From the NCBI GenBank assembly GCA_902520645.1, contig CABYOP010000006.1, forward strand, positions 1 to 41,311: a stretch of 41,311 nt of DNA, given 5' to 3'. The notes beneath the pieces were generated by a model. The model was not told the origin of the DNA and made no database searches. It saw only the letters and a program-made list of their open reading frames with translations. Below are positions 33,141 through 40,969 of this stretch, piece by piece; within the stretch, counting starts at the first letter, position 1; every line of letters starts with the position of its first letter. A program made the position numbers and the translations under genes. Source of the stretch: an uncultured Pelagibacteraceae bacterium. Its GTDB lineage: Bacteria > Pseudomonadota > Alphaproteobacteria > Pelagibacterales > Pelagibacteraceae.

Positions 33141-33671
33141 ATGAATAAATTATTTGTTGCAGCATTAAAAGAAGAAACTCCAGGTCTAGATTATTTTCAT
33201 CATATTGGAGTTGGAAAAATTAATGCCACATATAATTTATTAAAATTGATCAATAAATTTAAACCTAATCAAGTAATAAATTTTGGAAGTGCGGGTGCCA
33301 TTAAGCAAGGAACGTCAGGTATTGTTGAGTGTACAAAATTTTATCAAAGAGATATGGATGTAAGAGAGTTGCTTGACCTTAAATTAGGTGAAACTCCTTT
33401 TGATAATGTCAATGAAATAATTAATTCTGATCAAGGTTTATCCTGTGGAAGTGGAGATACTTTTGTAAATAATAAAATTGAAATGAATGTAGATATTGTG
33501 GATATGGAGGCATATGCTTTAGCAAAGGTTTGTAAATTAGAAAATCTTAAATTTAGATGCTTTAAGTATGTATCAGACAATGCAGATGAAAATGCACCAA
33601 GTGACTGGATAGAAAATTGCAAAAAAGGGGCAAAACTCTTTCAAAATAAATTAAATGAATTTGGATTATAA
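33141..33671 (+). CDS. MTA/SAH nucleosidase-like protein, short form
   Basis: A 176-residue member of the 5'-methylthioadenosine/S-adenosylhomocysteine nucleosidase family (about 230 residues is usual). The catalytic features remain: an early Glu in AALKEETPG, GSAGAI, VDMEAYALAK (Glu123, ribose contact) and YVSDNAD (Asp146, purine N7 acid). It would cut the MTA left by spermidine synthase into adenine and methylthioribose. Its neighbours apt and speD-speE support this. Shortening affects the middle region; specificity (MTA versus SAH versus another nucleoside) is uncertain. Confidence 0.82.
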   Translation: MNKLFVAALKEETPGLDYFHHIGVGKINATYNLLKLINKFKPNQVINFGSAGAIKQGTSGIVECTKFYQRDMDVRELLDLKLGETPFDNVNEIINSDQGLSCGSGDTFVNNKIEMNVDIVDMEAYALAKVCKLENLKFRCFKYVSDNADENAPSDWIENCKKGAKLFQNKLNEFGL

Positions 33672-33709
33672 TTTTTTAATTGAAAATAAAATCAATATCT
33701 ATATCAAAG

Positions 33710-33727
33710 ATCTCAAGCTGAGGAGAT
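33710..33727 (+). promoter_or_regulatory. Hairpin over the ribosome site of speD-speE
   Basis: ATCTC (33710-33714) pairs with GAGAT (33723-33727), covering part of the AGGAG ribosome site (33721-33725) that lies four bases before the ATG at 33730. An alternative CTCA-AGC-TGAG stem also includes it. Short, so only suggestive of translational control. Confidence 0.3.
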
Positions 33728-33729
33728 AG

Positions 33730-34770
33730 ATGACTAAAGTTGGTGAACATATAACTCTAGATATTATAGGAACTACCAAAGAGTATGATCCGTCTGTTTT
33801 TGAAAAGGTAATTTACGATATAGCAAAAGCTGCCGAAGTTACCATACTTAAAATTTCTAAATATAAATTTGAACCACAAGGTTTTACTATTTTAGCATTA
33901 TTGGCAGAAAGCCACATTAGTTTTCATACTTTTCCTGAGAAAGGAATCATTAGCTTTGATTTTTTTACGTGTGGAAAAATAAATCCATCCGTTGCAGTGG
34001 AAATTATCAAAAAGGAATTTGAACATACAAGAATAATTAAAAAGGAATTTAATAGAGATACAAAGTCTCTTTATCCTGATATTTACAGCTCACCAGGTCT
34101 ACAAAAATCATATATAGTAAACGATGTTTTGGAAGATTTTAAATCAAAAGTAGGTCAACATATTGAAATTCTGGAGTTAGAACAATTTGGAAAATCTCTT
34201 TTTATTGATGGTGAAATACAAGTAGCAACTACAGATGAACATTTGTATAGCTCAACATTTGTAGGAGCAGGGTTAAGTCTAAACAAAAACAATGAGAGAG
34301 CAGCCATTATTGGTGGAGGTGATGGAGGGGTTGCCAGAGAATGTATGTCAAAAAATTTTAATTTTATTGATTGGTACGAATTAGATCCAGAGGTTGTTGA
34401 TGTATGTAACAAACATCTTGGAGATATAGGAAAAAAAGCAACTGAAAAAAATTCTGTTAAATGTGTTTGGGGAGACGCTTTTGAAAGCATTAAATCTGTG
34501 AGTGATGATACTTATGATCATATTTATGTAGATTTAAATGATGATCAATTCTGTATTGATTTAGCATCAAATAATATGGACTCGTTAGTAAGAATTTTAA
34601 AACCAAAAGGAGTTATTACTGCTCAAGTTGGTAGCCAAGATAAAAAACCACAACAGGTTGAAAATTGGCTGAATGCTTTTAATCAAAATTTTGGGAACAC
34701 AAAATTATCAAGAGTTTACATACCAAGTTTTGATTGTTCTTGGAATTTCTCCTCATCAATTAATCATTAA
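33730..34770 (+). CDS. AdoMet decarboxylase-spermidine synthase fusion
   Basis: A 346-residue fusion. Residues 1-115 are a bacterial class-1B AdoMet decarboxylase (SpeD): the self-cleavage site Glu60-Ser61 lies in LAESHISFHTFPE, with His66 and Cys81 (FFTCGK) as processing and catalytic residues. Residues 130-346 are spermidine-synthase-like (SpeE): QHIEILE, FIDGEIQVATTDEHLY, the AdoMet loop IIGGGDGGVARE and YELDPEVV. The motif usually DxxDPxGPA reads VDLNDDQFCID, a clear deviation. Together they convert AdoMet and a diamine to a polyamine plus MTA. The nucleosidase and apt genes beside it dispose of the MTA. Confidence 0.9.
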   Translation: MTKVGEHITLDIIGTTKEYDPSVFEKVIYDIAKAAEVTILKISKYKFEPQGFTILALLAESHISFHTFPEKGIISFDFFTCGKINPSVAVEIIKKEFEHTRIIKKEFNRDTKSLYPDIYSSPGLQKSYIVNDVLEDFKSKVGQHIEILELEQFGKSLFIDGEIQVATTDEHLYSSTFVGAGLSLNKNNERAAIIGGGDGGVARECMSKNFNFIDWYELDPEVVDVCNKHLGDIGKKATEKNSVKCVWGDAFESIKSVSDDTYDHIYVDLNDDQFCIDLASNNMDSLVRILKPKGVITAQVGSQDKKPQQVENWLNAFNQNFGNTKLSRVYIPSFDCSWNFSSSINH

Positions 34771-34829
34771 TTTTTCTTTTTTATTATTTAAAATTGTGAA
34801 ATAATTGTATTTAATTTAAGGAGAAAATA

Positions 34830-35675
34830 ATGAATATATTTAAAAAGACTATTTTAACAGTTCTTGTATCTTTATTTTTTATTGGTAACGTTTATGCTGA
34901 TAAAGTAAGAATTGGAACTGAAGGTGCTTATCCTCCATGGAATGATACAGATGCTTCAGGTAAACTTGTTGGATTTGAAATTGAACTTGGTTATGAGTTA
35001 TGTAAAATAATGGAACACCAGTGCACTTTTGTTCCTCAAGATTGGGATGGAATGATACCAGCACTGTTGATGAGAAAGTTTGATGTAATTATGGCTGGTA
35101 TGTCTATTACCCCAGAGAGACAAAAAACAATTACGTTTTCACAAGGTTATGCTACTGAACCAGCTACGTTAGCTGTGATGAAAGGATCTAACCTTGAGAG
35201 CATGGATACCCCAGGCTCTATTAATTTAAATAGAAAAGGGAATGAAAAAACTCTTAAAACAATAACATCTGCTTTGGCAGGTAAAACTGTCTGTGTGCAA
35301 ACAGCAACTATTCATCAAAAATTTTTAGATTCTGGAGATGTGGGTAGTGTGAATGTAAGAGCTTACAAAACTCAAGATGAAGTAAATTTAGATTTAACAT
35401 CTGGAAGATGTGATGTTGCATTAGCAGCAAAAGCTTCTTTTGTTGAATATGCTGAGGCATCAGGAAAAGCTGTTATAACTGTTGGGCCAAATTTTTCTGG
35501 TGGTGCTTTTGGAGATGGTGTAGGTGTTGGAATTAGACAAGGAGGAGATGATGCAATTGGAAAACGAGATGCAAAACTTCTAAAAGATTTCAATAAAGCA
35601 ATTAATACAGCTAGAAAAAAAGGAATTATTAGCAAACTTGCTATTAAATACTTCAAAGACGACGTATCTATGTAA
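34830..35675 (+). CDS. Polar amino acid ABC substrate-binding protein (HisJ/ArgT-like)
   Basis: A 281-residue periplasmic protein with a signal peptide (FKKTILTVLVSLFFIGNVYA, cleaved before Asp24). VRIGTEGAYPPWNDTDASG, GFEIELGYELCKIM, CTFVPQDWDGMIPALL, AGMSITPERQKTI are the family-3 binding-protein blocks; the MSITPERQ motif (Arg binds the ligand carboxylate) is intact. A basic amino acid is likely, but the ligand is not certain. An AAGGAGAA ribosome site precedes the ATG. A hairpin separates it from the permease genes. Confidence 0.92.
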   Translation: MNIFKKTILTVLVSLFFIGNVYADKVRIGTEGAYPPWNDTDASGKLVGFEIELGYELCKIMEHQCTFVPQDWDGMIPALLMRKFDVIMAGMSITPERQKTITFSQGYATEPATLAVMKGSNLESMDTPGSINLNRKGNEKTLKTITSALAGKTVCVQTATIHQKFLDSGDVGSVNVRAYKTQDEVNLDLTSGRCDVALAAKASFVEYAEASGKAVITVGPNFSGGAFGDGVGVGIRQGGDDAIGKRDAKLLKDFNKAINTARKKGIISKLAIKYFKDDVSM

Positions 35676-35687
35676 TTAATTTCAGAT

Positions 35688-35714
35688 TTGGCGACTATAA
35701 TATATAGTCGCCAA
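35688..35714 (+). promoter_or_regulatory. Intercistronic stem-loop after amino-acid binding-protein gene
   Basis: A perfect 12-bp inverted repeat (TTGGCGACTATA, 35688-35699, with TATAGTCGCCAA, 35703-35714) and a 3-base loop, extendable by AGA/TCT with a one-base bulge. It begins 12 bases after the binding-protein stop and ends 5 before the permease ATG. No U-run follows, so mRNA protection or processing is likelier than termination. Confidence 0.7.
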
Positions 35715-35719
35715 TCTAT

Positions 35720-36412
35720 ATGGAACTTCTCGCATTTGGTAAAACTGGTTGGGGTGATGAACTATTCTATGCCACCCTTATGACAATAGCTGTCTCTATT
35801 ACAGCAATGCTTATTGGATTTTTTTTTGCAATAATATTTACACCTTTAAAATTATCTAAATACAAATCGTTAAATTTAATTGGAAATTTTTATACAACAG
35901 TTATTCGGGGTGTTCCTGAACTTTTAGTAATTTACCTTTTCTTTTTTGGCGGTAGTGGAGCGATTATGTACGTGGCATCTATCTTTGGATATTTTGAATA
36001 TATTGAAATTAACGCTTTTATTACTGGATCTATGGCAATAGGTATTATTTCAGGTGCTTATTCCACAGAAGTTTTCAGAGGTGCGCTTCAGTCTATAGAT
36101 AAAGGTCAATTTGAAGCTTCAAAAGTTTTAGGAATAAGTAAATTTACTCAGTTCTATAAAATAATTTTACCTCAAATGTTAAGACTAGCTATTCCAAATT
36201 TGAGTAATGTTTGGCAAATTACTTTAAAAGATACATCTCTAATTTCAGTGACCGGACTTGTTGAAATTATGAGACAATCTTACATTGCAGCAGGATCTAC
36301 AAGAGATCCTTTATTCTTTTACAGTTTTGCAGCAGTTTTATATCTAATGCTCACATATTTAAGTATGAAAATTATTAACAGATTAGAAATTAAATATAGT
36401 AGAGGGTACTAA
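35720..36412 (+). CDS. Polar amino acid ABC permease (HisQ-like)
   Basis: A 230-residue permease with the family-defining segments VIRGVPELLVIYLFFFGG and the EAA loop KGQFEASKVLGISKFTQFYK, then PNLSNVWQITLKDTSLISV near the C-terminus. It overlaps the next permease gene by one base (TAATG). The start codon lies 5 bases past the hairpin, leaving almost no leader for a ribosome site. Confidence 0.93.
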   Translation: MELLAFGKTGWGDELFYATLMTIAVSITAMLIGFFFAIIFTPLKLSKYKSLNLIGNFYTTVIRGVPELLVIYLFFFGGSGAIMYVASIFGYFEYIEINAFITGSMAIGIISGAYSTEVFRGALQSIDKGQFEASKVLGISKFTQFYKIILPQMLRLAIPNLSNVWQITLKDTSLISVTGLVEIMRQSYIAAGSTRDPLFFYSFAAVLYLMLTYLSMKIINRLEIKYSRGY

Positions 36413-37089
36413 TGGATTTTGATCTAATGTTCACCAGTTTTCCTAAACTCATAGGGGCAACAGTTGTAACTCTAAAATTATTATCTGTTTCATTATTCTT
36501 TGGATTAATCATTGGTCTTTTATTTGCAATTTTAAGATTAAACAAAAATATTTTTATAAATAAGTTTGCTTATGGTTATTCTTATTTGTTTAGAGGAACT
36601 CCATTATTGGTTCAAATTTTCATAATTTATTTTGGATTAGGTCAAATCGAATATTTAAGATCAACATCTTTATGGATTATTTTAAAAGAACCTTATTGGT
36701 GTGCAATTATAGCTTTCACTCTAAATACTGGTGCCTATACATCAGAAATATTAAGATCAGCTTTTCAGACAATAAAACCTGGCATTATTGAAGCTGGAAA
36801 AAGTTTAGGAATATCAAACAAAATAATATTCTATAAAATTCAAATCCCAATTGCTATCAGACAATCACTACCTGCCTACGGTAATGAAATAATATTAATG
36901 ATGAAGGGGACATCTCTAGCTAGCACAGTAACTTTAATGGATTTAACTGGTGTTGCAAAATATATAATATCAACAACATTTAAGCCAATTGAAGTATTTA
37001 TTGTTGCTGGTGGAATATATTTATTTATGACTTTTATTATTCATAATGTGATTAAATTTTTGGAAAAAAAATATAGTTTTTCTCAATGA
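36412..37089 (+). CDS. Polar amino acid ABC permease (HisM-like)
   Basis: A 225-residue permease, partner of the HisQ-like protein. YLFRGTPLLVQIFIIYFGLG, the EAA loop KPGIIEAGKSLGISNKIIF and GNEIILMMKGTSLASTVTL are the diagnostic blocks. No HisP-type ATPase is encoded next to it; the next gene is a dioxygenase whose ATG overlaps this stop (ATGA, 37086-37089). The ATPase must be encoded elsewhere. Confidence 0.93.
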   Translation: MDFDLMFTSFPKLIGATVVTLKLLSVSLFFGLIIGLLFAILRLNKNIFINKFAYGYSYLFRGTPLLVQIFIIYFGLGQIEYLRSTSLWIILKEPYWCAIIAFTLNTGAYTSEILRSAFQTIKPGIIEAGKSLGISNKIIFYKIQIPIAIRQSLPAYGNEIILMMKGTSLASTVTLMDLTGVAKYIISTTFKPIEVFIVAGGIYLFMTFIIHNVIKFLEKKYSFSQ

Positions 37090-37913
37090 CGATGCTTACA
37101 ACAGACCAAATAGATCATTATAGAAATAAAGGATATATCTCTTCAGTAAGTGCTTTAACCTCTAATGAAGCAAAGGAGATAAGAAATGAAATTGAAAAAA
37201 TTGAAAAAAATTGGCCAGGTGCTTTAGAAGGAATTAATCGTAATTATGTTCATTTAATTTCACCTTTATTAAATAAAGTTTGTTTAAATAAAAATATCCT
37301 AGACGCAGTTGAGAGTATTATTGGTAAGAATATACTCATTTGTGGTACTACACTTTTTATAAAAGAAAAAAAGGAAAAGGGATTTGTTAGTTTTCATCAA
37401 GACGCAAAATATATAGGTTTGGAGCCTCATAATTGGGTTACAGTTTGGCTGGCAGTTACTGACACAAACGAAAAAAATGGTTGTATGAGAATGTTGTCAG
37501 GCTCACATAAAGAAAATTTAAAGTTTCATGAGGAAAAATTTGATAAAAACAATTTGTTAACACGTGGTCAAACAATTAAAGATGTTTCTTTGGATAAAAC
37601 AGATCCTATAATTCTTAAAGCAGGAGAAATATCATTACACCACCCTTTAATTGTTCATGGTTCAGGGTTAAACAACAGTGATGACAGAAGAATTGGCTTT
37701 GTTATTCAAAGTTATATAGGCACCAATGTAAATCAGGTTATTGGAAAAATGTATGTTCAAAAAGCAAGAGGTAAAGACAAACATAATTATCATGAATATT
37801 CTGAAATACCTGTGACACTTATGGGTAAAAATGAAATTATTTCTCAGAACAAAGCAAATAAAGAGTTATCAAAAATTTTTTATAATGGTTCAAACAAAAA
37901 AGGTAAATTTTAA
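37086..37913 (+). CDS. Phytanoyl-CoA dioxygenase (PhyH) family 2-oxoglutarate oxygenase
   Basis: A 275-residue Fe(II)/2-oxoglutarate oxygenase. The iron triad is His104 and Asp106 (SFHQDAKY) and His191 (LIVHGSG); Arg202 (SDDRRIGF) is placed to hold 2-oxoglutarate. VTVWLAVTDTNEKNGCMRMLSGSH is the usual PhyH strand pair. It overlaps the HisM-like permease gene by 4 bp, so it likely acts on the imported amino acid or a product of it (hydroxylation). EctD-like or other specificity cannot be told. A second in-frame ATG at 37092 is an alternative start. Confidence 0.88.
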   Translation: MTMLTTDQIDHYRNKGYISSVSALTSNEAKEIRNEIEKIEKNWPGALEGINRNYVHLISPLLNKVCLNKNILDAVESIIGKNILICGTTLFIKEKKEKGFVSFHQDAKYIGLEPHNWVTVWLAVTDTNEKNGCMRMLSGSHKENLKFHEEKFDKNNLLTRGQTIKDVSLDKTDPIILKAGEISLHHPLIVHGSGLNNSDDRRIGFVIQSYIGTNVNQVIGKMYVQKARGKDKHNYHEYSEIPVTLMGKNEIISQNKANKELSKIFYNGSNKKGKF

Positions 37914-37922
37914 TTAAAAAGA

Positions 37923-38312
37923 TTAATAATCAGTATATTCTTTAATTTCTCTAATTTTTGAACCAGTAAGATTATTAATTTTTAATTTAATTTTAGCTCG
38001 TTCGTCATTAAGAAAATGAACATCTCTTGAAAGTTTGATAAATTTTTCTGTAAAATCTTTGTCTTTTTCACATTGTCTTTTATCATCCTCTATTGTCCAT
38101 AATTTTGTATTAATTTTTTTTAATGTTTCAAAAAGTTCATTTAGCTTTTGATCAGATTTAATATTATTATTTAATTGATCTCTGAGAATTACGTGCTCTT
38201 CATCAATAAATTTTAATTTTTCAGTATCTTTGATTTTTTCTTGTTTAATTTCAAGGATAGAAATTTTGTCCAATAACTCACCAACTGATACCTCAACTAG
38301 AATTTTATTCAT
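37923..38312 (-). CDS. DUF6165 family protein
   Basis: A 129-residue soluble, helical, highly charged protein. VEVSVGELLDKISILEIKQEKI, LWTIEDDKRQCEKDKDF and VHFLNDERAKIKLKINNLTGS match DUF6165 from end to end. The family often lies beside glycosyltransferase genes, as here (divergent from a GT9 gene, 32 bp gap). A coiled-coil or helical-bundle scaffold seems likely; the role is unknown. Confidence 0.85.
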   Translation of the reverse strand: MNKILVEVSVGELLDKISILEIKQEKIKDTEKLKFIDEEHVILRDQLNNNIKSDQKLNELFETLKKINTKLWTIEDDKRQCEKDKDFTEKFIKLSRDVHFLNDERAKIKLKINNLTGSKIREIKEYTDY

Positions 38313-38344
38313 AAAAAAATATACTGTGTTAAGTTGTTATAAAT

Positions 38345-39286
38345 ATGTCTAATATTTTAATCATTAAACATGGTTCTTTGGGTGATATAGCCCAAGCATG
38401 TGGTGCAATTCAAGATATTTCTGAAAATCATAAGGGTGATGAAGTACATTTGTTAACAACAAAACCATTTTTTGATTTATTTAAAAAAAATCCCCATGTC
38501 TCTAATGTAATTTTAGATAAGCGATTATCAAGATTTAACCTAATCTATTTATATTCATTAATGAGAAACATTAAGAAATTTAAATTTACTAAAGTTTACG
38601 ATCTTCAAAACTCTAGCCGCACTTCATTTTATAAAAAAATTTTATTTCCTAAGGGAACAAAAGAAAAATGGTCATCTACAGAAACCACATTACCAGAGGG
38701 GACTACTAAGCAAGATTTTGATAAAGATTCAGTTTTATCTAGATTTGATCATCAACTAAAAAGTTCTGGAATTAACACTAATCATACTTTAATCCCTGAT
38801 TTTTCATGGAGTACATCAGAAATTTCTCAAATAAAAAATTATTATCAACTAGAAAAATATATTGTTCTTTTTCCTTTTTGCTCACCTCATTTAACATCAA
38901 AGAAGTGGCCATATTATAATAATTTAATTTCTATGATTAATGAAAAAGCAGAAGACAAATTTAAAGTAGTTATAGCACCTGGACCAGATGAAATTAAAGA
39001 GGCATCAAGCATGAATGCATTATGTATTTTAGATAACGGTAAAGCTTTAGATATTTCTCAATTAGCAGCATTGATAAAAGATAGCACATTTGTTGTTGCA
39101 AATGATACTGGTCCTGCTCATATGACAGCTCATTTGGGATCAAAAGGAATTGCTTTATTTGGTGCACACACAACAGCACATAAAGTAAGTATAGAAAGAG
39201 AAAATTTTAAAGCTATTCAAGTAAGTGATCTCTCAAAACTTTCAGCAAATAAAGTATTTGAAAATATTTTATTGTATTTAGATTAG
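38345..39286 (+). CDS. Glycosyltransferase family 9 (heptosyltransferase-like)
   Basis: A 313-residue GT-B enzyme of the LPS heptosyltransferase family. IIKHGSLGDIAQACGAIQDI is the N-terminal acceptor site; SKKWPYYNNLISMI and the nucleotide-binding VANDTGPAHMTAHLGSKGIALFG follow. It would add a sugar (heptose-like) to an outer surface glycan. The stop interlocks with that of the convergent GT4 gene in TTAG. Confidence 0.88.
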   Translation: MSNILIIKHGSLGDIAQACGAIQDISENHKGDEVHLLTTKPFFDLFKKNPHVSNVILDKRLSRFNLIYLYSLMRNIKKFKFTKVYDLQNSSRTSFYKKILFPKGTKEKWSSTETTLPEGTTKQDFDKDSVLSRFDHQLKSSGINTNHTLIPDFSWSTSEISQIKNYYQLEKYIVLFPFCSPHLTSKKWPYYNNLISMINEKAEDKFKVVIAPGPDEIKEASSMNALCILDNGKALDISQLAALIKDSTFVVANDTGPAHMTAHLGSKGIALFGAHTTAHKVSIERENFKAIQVSDLSKLSANKVFENILLYLD

Positions 39287-40365
39287 TTAAGAATTTTTTT
39301 ATAATCTTCAATAATTTTAGACCATTGGAATTTAGTAACAAATTCTTTCGCATTTTTCCCAAATTCTAAATATTTTTTATTTTCTAAAGTTGTATTTATA
39401 GATGAATAAATATCATCTAAATTATTTCCATCACATATTAGACCAGTTTTTTCATGCTCAATTGCATCTGCTGCACCACCATCTTTTCCACCAATTGAAG
39501 GAATTCCATATTGTGCGGCCTCTACATAAGCAATTCCAAATCCTTCAACTGATTTTTTGTAAATTATAGAAGGCATCACAAATACATTAGATTTTGCAAT
39601 TAAAGCATTTTTTAAATCAACAGTTATATCCTTAAAAAACATAACCTGACCTTCTAAACATAATTCTTTGACAAGATTTTTAATATTTTCTTCTTCTTCA
39701 CCATAACCGATACAAATATAAACAATATCAGGATAAATTTGTTTTAAATTTCTCAAAGCCATGATTACTTTTTCATGATTTTTTCTTTTGTCAAATCTTG
39801 AAACTGTAACTAACCGTGGTGTTTTAACTTTAAGTAAACTCTCAACTTTATTCATAGTTTTTTTATTTAATTCTTTAGCTGGATCTATTCCAGGATTGAC
39901 TACAACAACATTATTTTCATTAACACCACACTGAATTGCTAAATTTTTTGTAAATTGTGAATTAGCAATTACTTTTTCAACATTATTTAAAACATTTAAA
40001 ACTCTTTTGTTTAAACTTGAACCTTTTGGATGATTAATTTCTTTACTATGAATCAGACAATATTTTTTTTTTGATGACTTGATTAGCTCTAAACTCTTCC
40101 AATGATCTGCAATAATGCCTTCTATTTTTTTATCTTTTATAAATTCATTAATTAATTGGGCTTTTCTATATTTTCTTAAAAGCTTTATTCCTCCTACTCT
40201 TTCAATTGAAAAAGATGCTTGGTTGTCAAAGTCTGTATGACCTTCAACATAATCTGCAAAAACTTTTATCATGAAGTTTTTTGATAATTCTCTTGATAAA
40301 CCCCACATCAAGCTTTGCATTCCACCAAGTTCAGGTGGAAAAGTTCTGGTAACGATTAAATACAT
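39283..40365 (-). CDS. Glycosyltransferase family 4
   Basis: A 360-residue GT-B retaining glycosyltransferase. The N-terminus FPPELGGMQSLMWGLSREL is the acceptor-side glycine-rich loop. The C-terminal Rossmann half has VSRFDKRKNHEKVI, CIGYGEEEENIKNLV, and the EX7E segment EGFGIAYVEAAQYGIPSIGG. It lacks a signal peptide and should be cytosolic-membrane associated. It overlaps the redoxin gene by one base (TAATG), an odd but common SAR11-like coupling. Confidence 0.9.
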   Translation of the reverse strand: MYLIVTRTFPPELGGMQSLMWGLSRELSKNFMIKVFADYVEGHTDFDNQASFSIERVGGIKLLRKYRKAQLINEFIKDKKIEGIIADHWKSLELIKSSKKKYCLIHSKEINHPKGSSLNKRVLNVLNNVEKVIANSQFTKNLAIQCGVNENNVVVVNPGIDPAKELNKKTMNKVESLLKVKTPRLVTVSRFDKRKNHEKVIMALRNLKQIYPDIVYICIGYGEEEENIKNLVKELCLEGQVMFFKDITVDLKNALIAKSNVFVMPSIIYKKSVEGFGIAYVEAAQYGIPSIGGKDGGAADAIEHEKTGLICDGNNLDDIYSSINTTLENKKYLEFGKNAKEFVTKFQWSKIIEDYKKILN

Positions 40366-40919
40366 TAATCAAATTTCCACTTAATGCCACAACCGGCACT
40401 TGGAATTTGTTCTTCTGGACCTTTGCCTGTTTCTGCAATTTGTTTCATTGCTTGAAATAGATCACTTTCGCCACTTCTTACAGGAATAAGTTTTTTTAAT
40501 TCTCTCATTCGACCTCTATATTGAAGCTCCATGTTCTTATTGTAGCCAAAGAAGTCAGGGGTACAAACAGCGTCATATGCTTTAGCAACTTCTTGTGTTT
40601 CATCGACTAAATATGGAAAATTAAAATTATTTTCATTTGCAAATTTAATCATATTTTCAAAAGAGTCTTCAGGATAATTATCTGCATCGTTAGAACATAT
40701 CGCAATAGAGTTTATTCCTAATTTTTTTAAGTTGTTACAGTCATCAACAATGTCTTTTGTGACTGCTTTCACGTAGGGACAATGGTTACAAATAAACATT
40801 AATAAAGTTCCATTTTCTCCTTTTAAGTCTTCTAATTTAAGAACTTTTTCATCAGTTGATTTTAGTTCAAATGGAATAGCTTTTTTACCAAAATCACATA
40901 TTGGAGTTTGTACTGGCAT
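40365..40919 (-). CDS. Thioredoxin-fold redoxin (AhpC/TSA-like)
   Basis: A 184-residue cytosolic protein of the redoxin group. FELKSTDEKVLKLEDLKG, MFICNHCPYVKAV (CxxC at about 44-47) and YLVDETQEVAKAYDAVCTPDFF (the cis-Pro-like TPDFF) fit the family of short thioredoxin-fold proteins with a CNHCP active site. It may reduce peroxides or act as a thiol oxidoreductase. The C-terminus GCGIKWK contains a further Cys. It heads a two-gene unit with GT4, without a visible functional link. Confidence 0.86.
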   Translation of the reverse strand: MPVQTPICDFGKKAIPFELKSTDEKVLKLEDLKGENGTLLMFICNHCPYVKAVTKDIVDDCNNLKKLGINSIAICSNDADNYPEDSFENMIKFANENNFNFPYLVDETQEVAKAYDAVCTPDFFGYNKNMELQYRGRMRELKKLIPVRSGESDLFQAMKQIAETGKGPEEQIPSAGCGIKWKFD

Positions 40920-40969
40920 AATATAAAAATATATAAATTATGGTTATAAAAAAATTAATAAATTAATTT

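Noticed and set aside
33672..33729. SAM-II/SAM-V or speF-type riboswitch before the SpeD-SpeE gene
   Set aside because: Only 58 bp are available, and I could not lay the known pseudoknot consensus on it; only a short hairpin over the ribosome site is visible.
34155..34490. Open frame of 111 codons on the minus strand
   Set aside because: Antisense to the SpeE half of the fusion gene, whose frame is fully supported by motifs.
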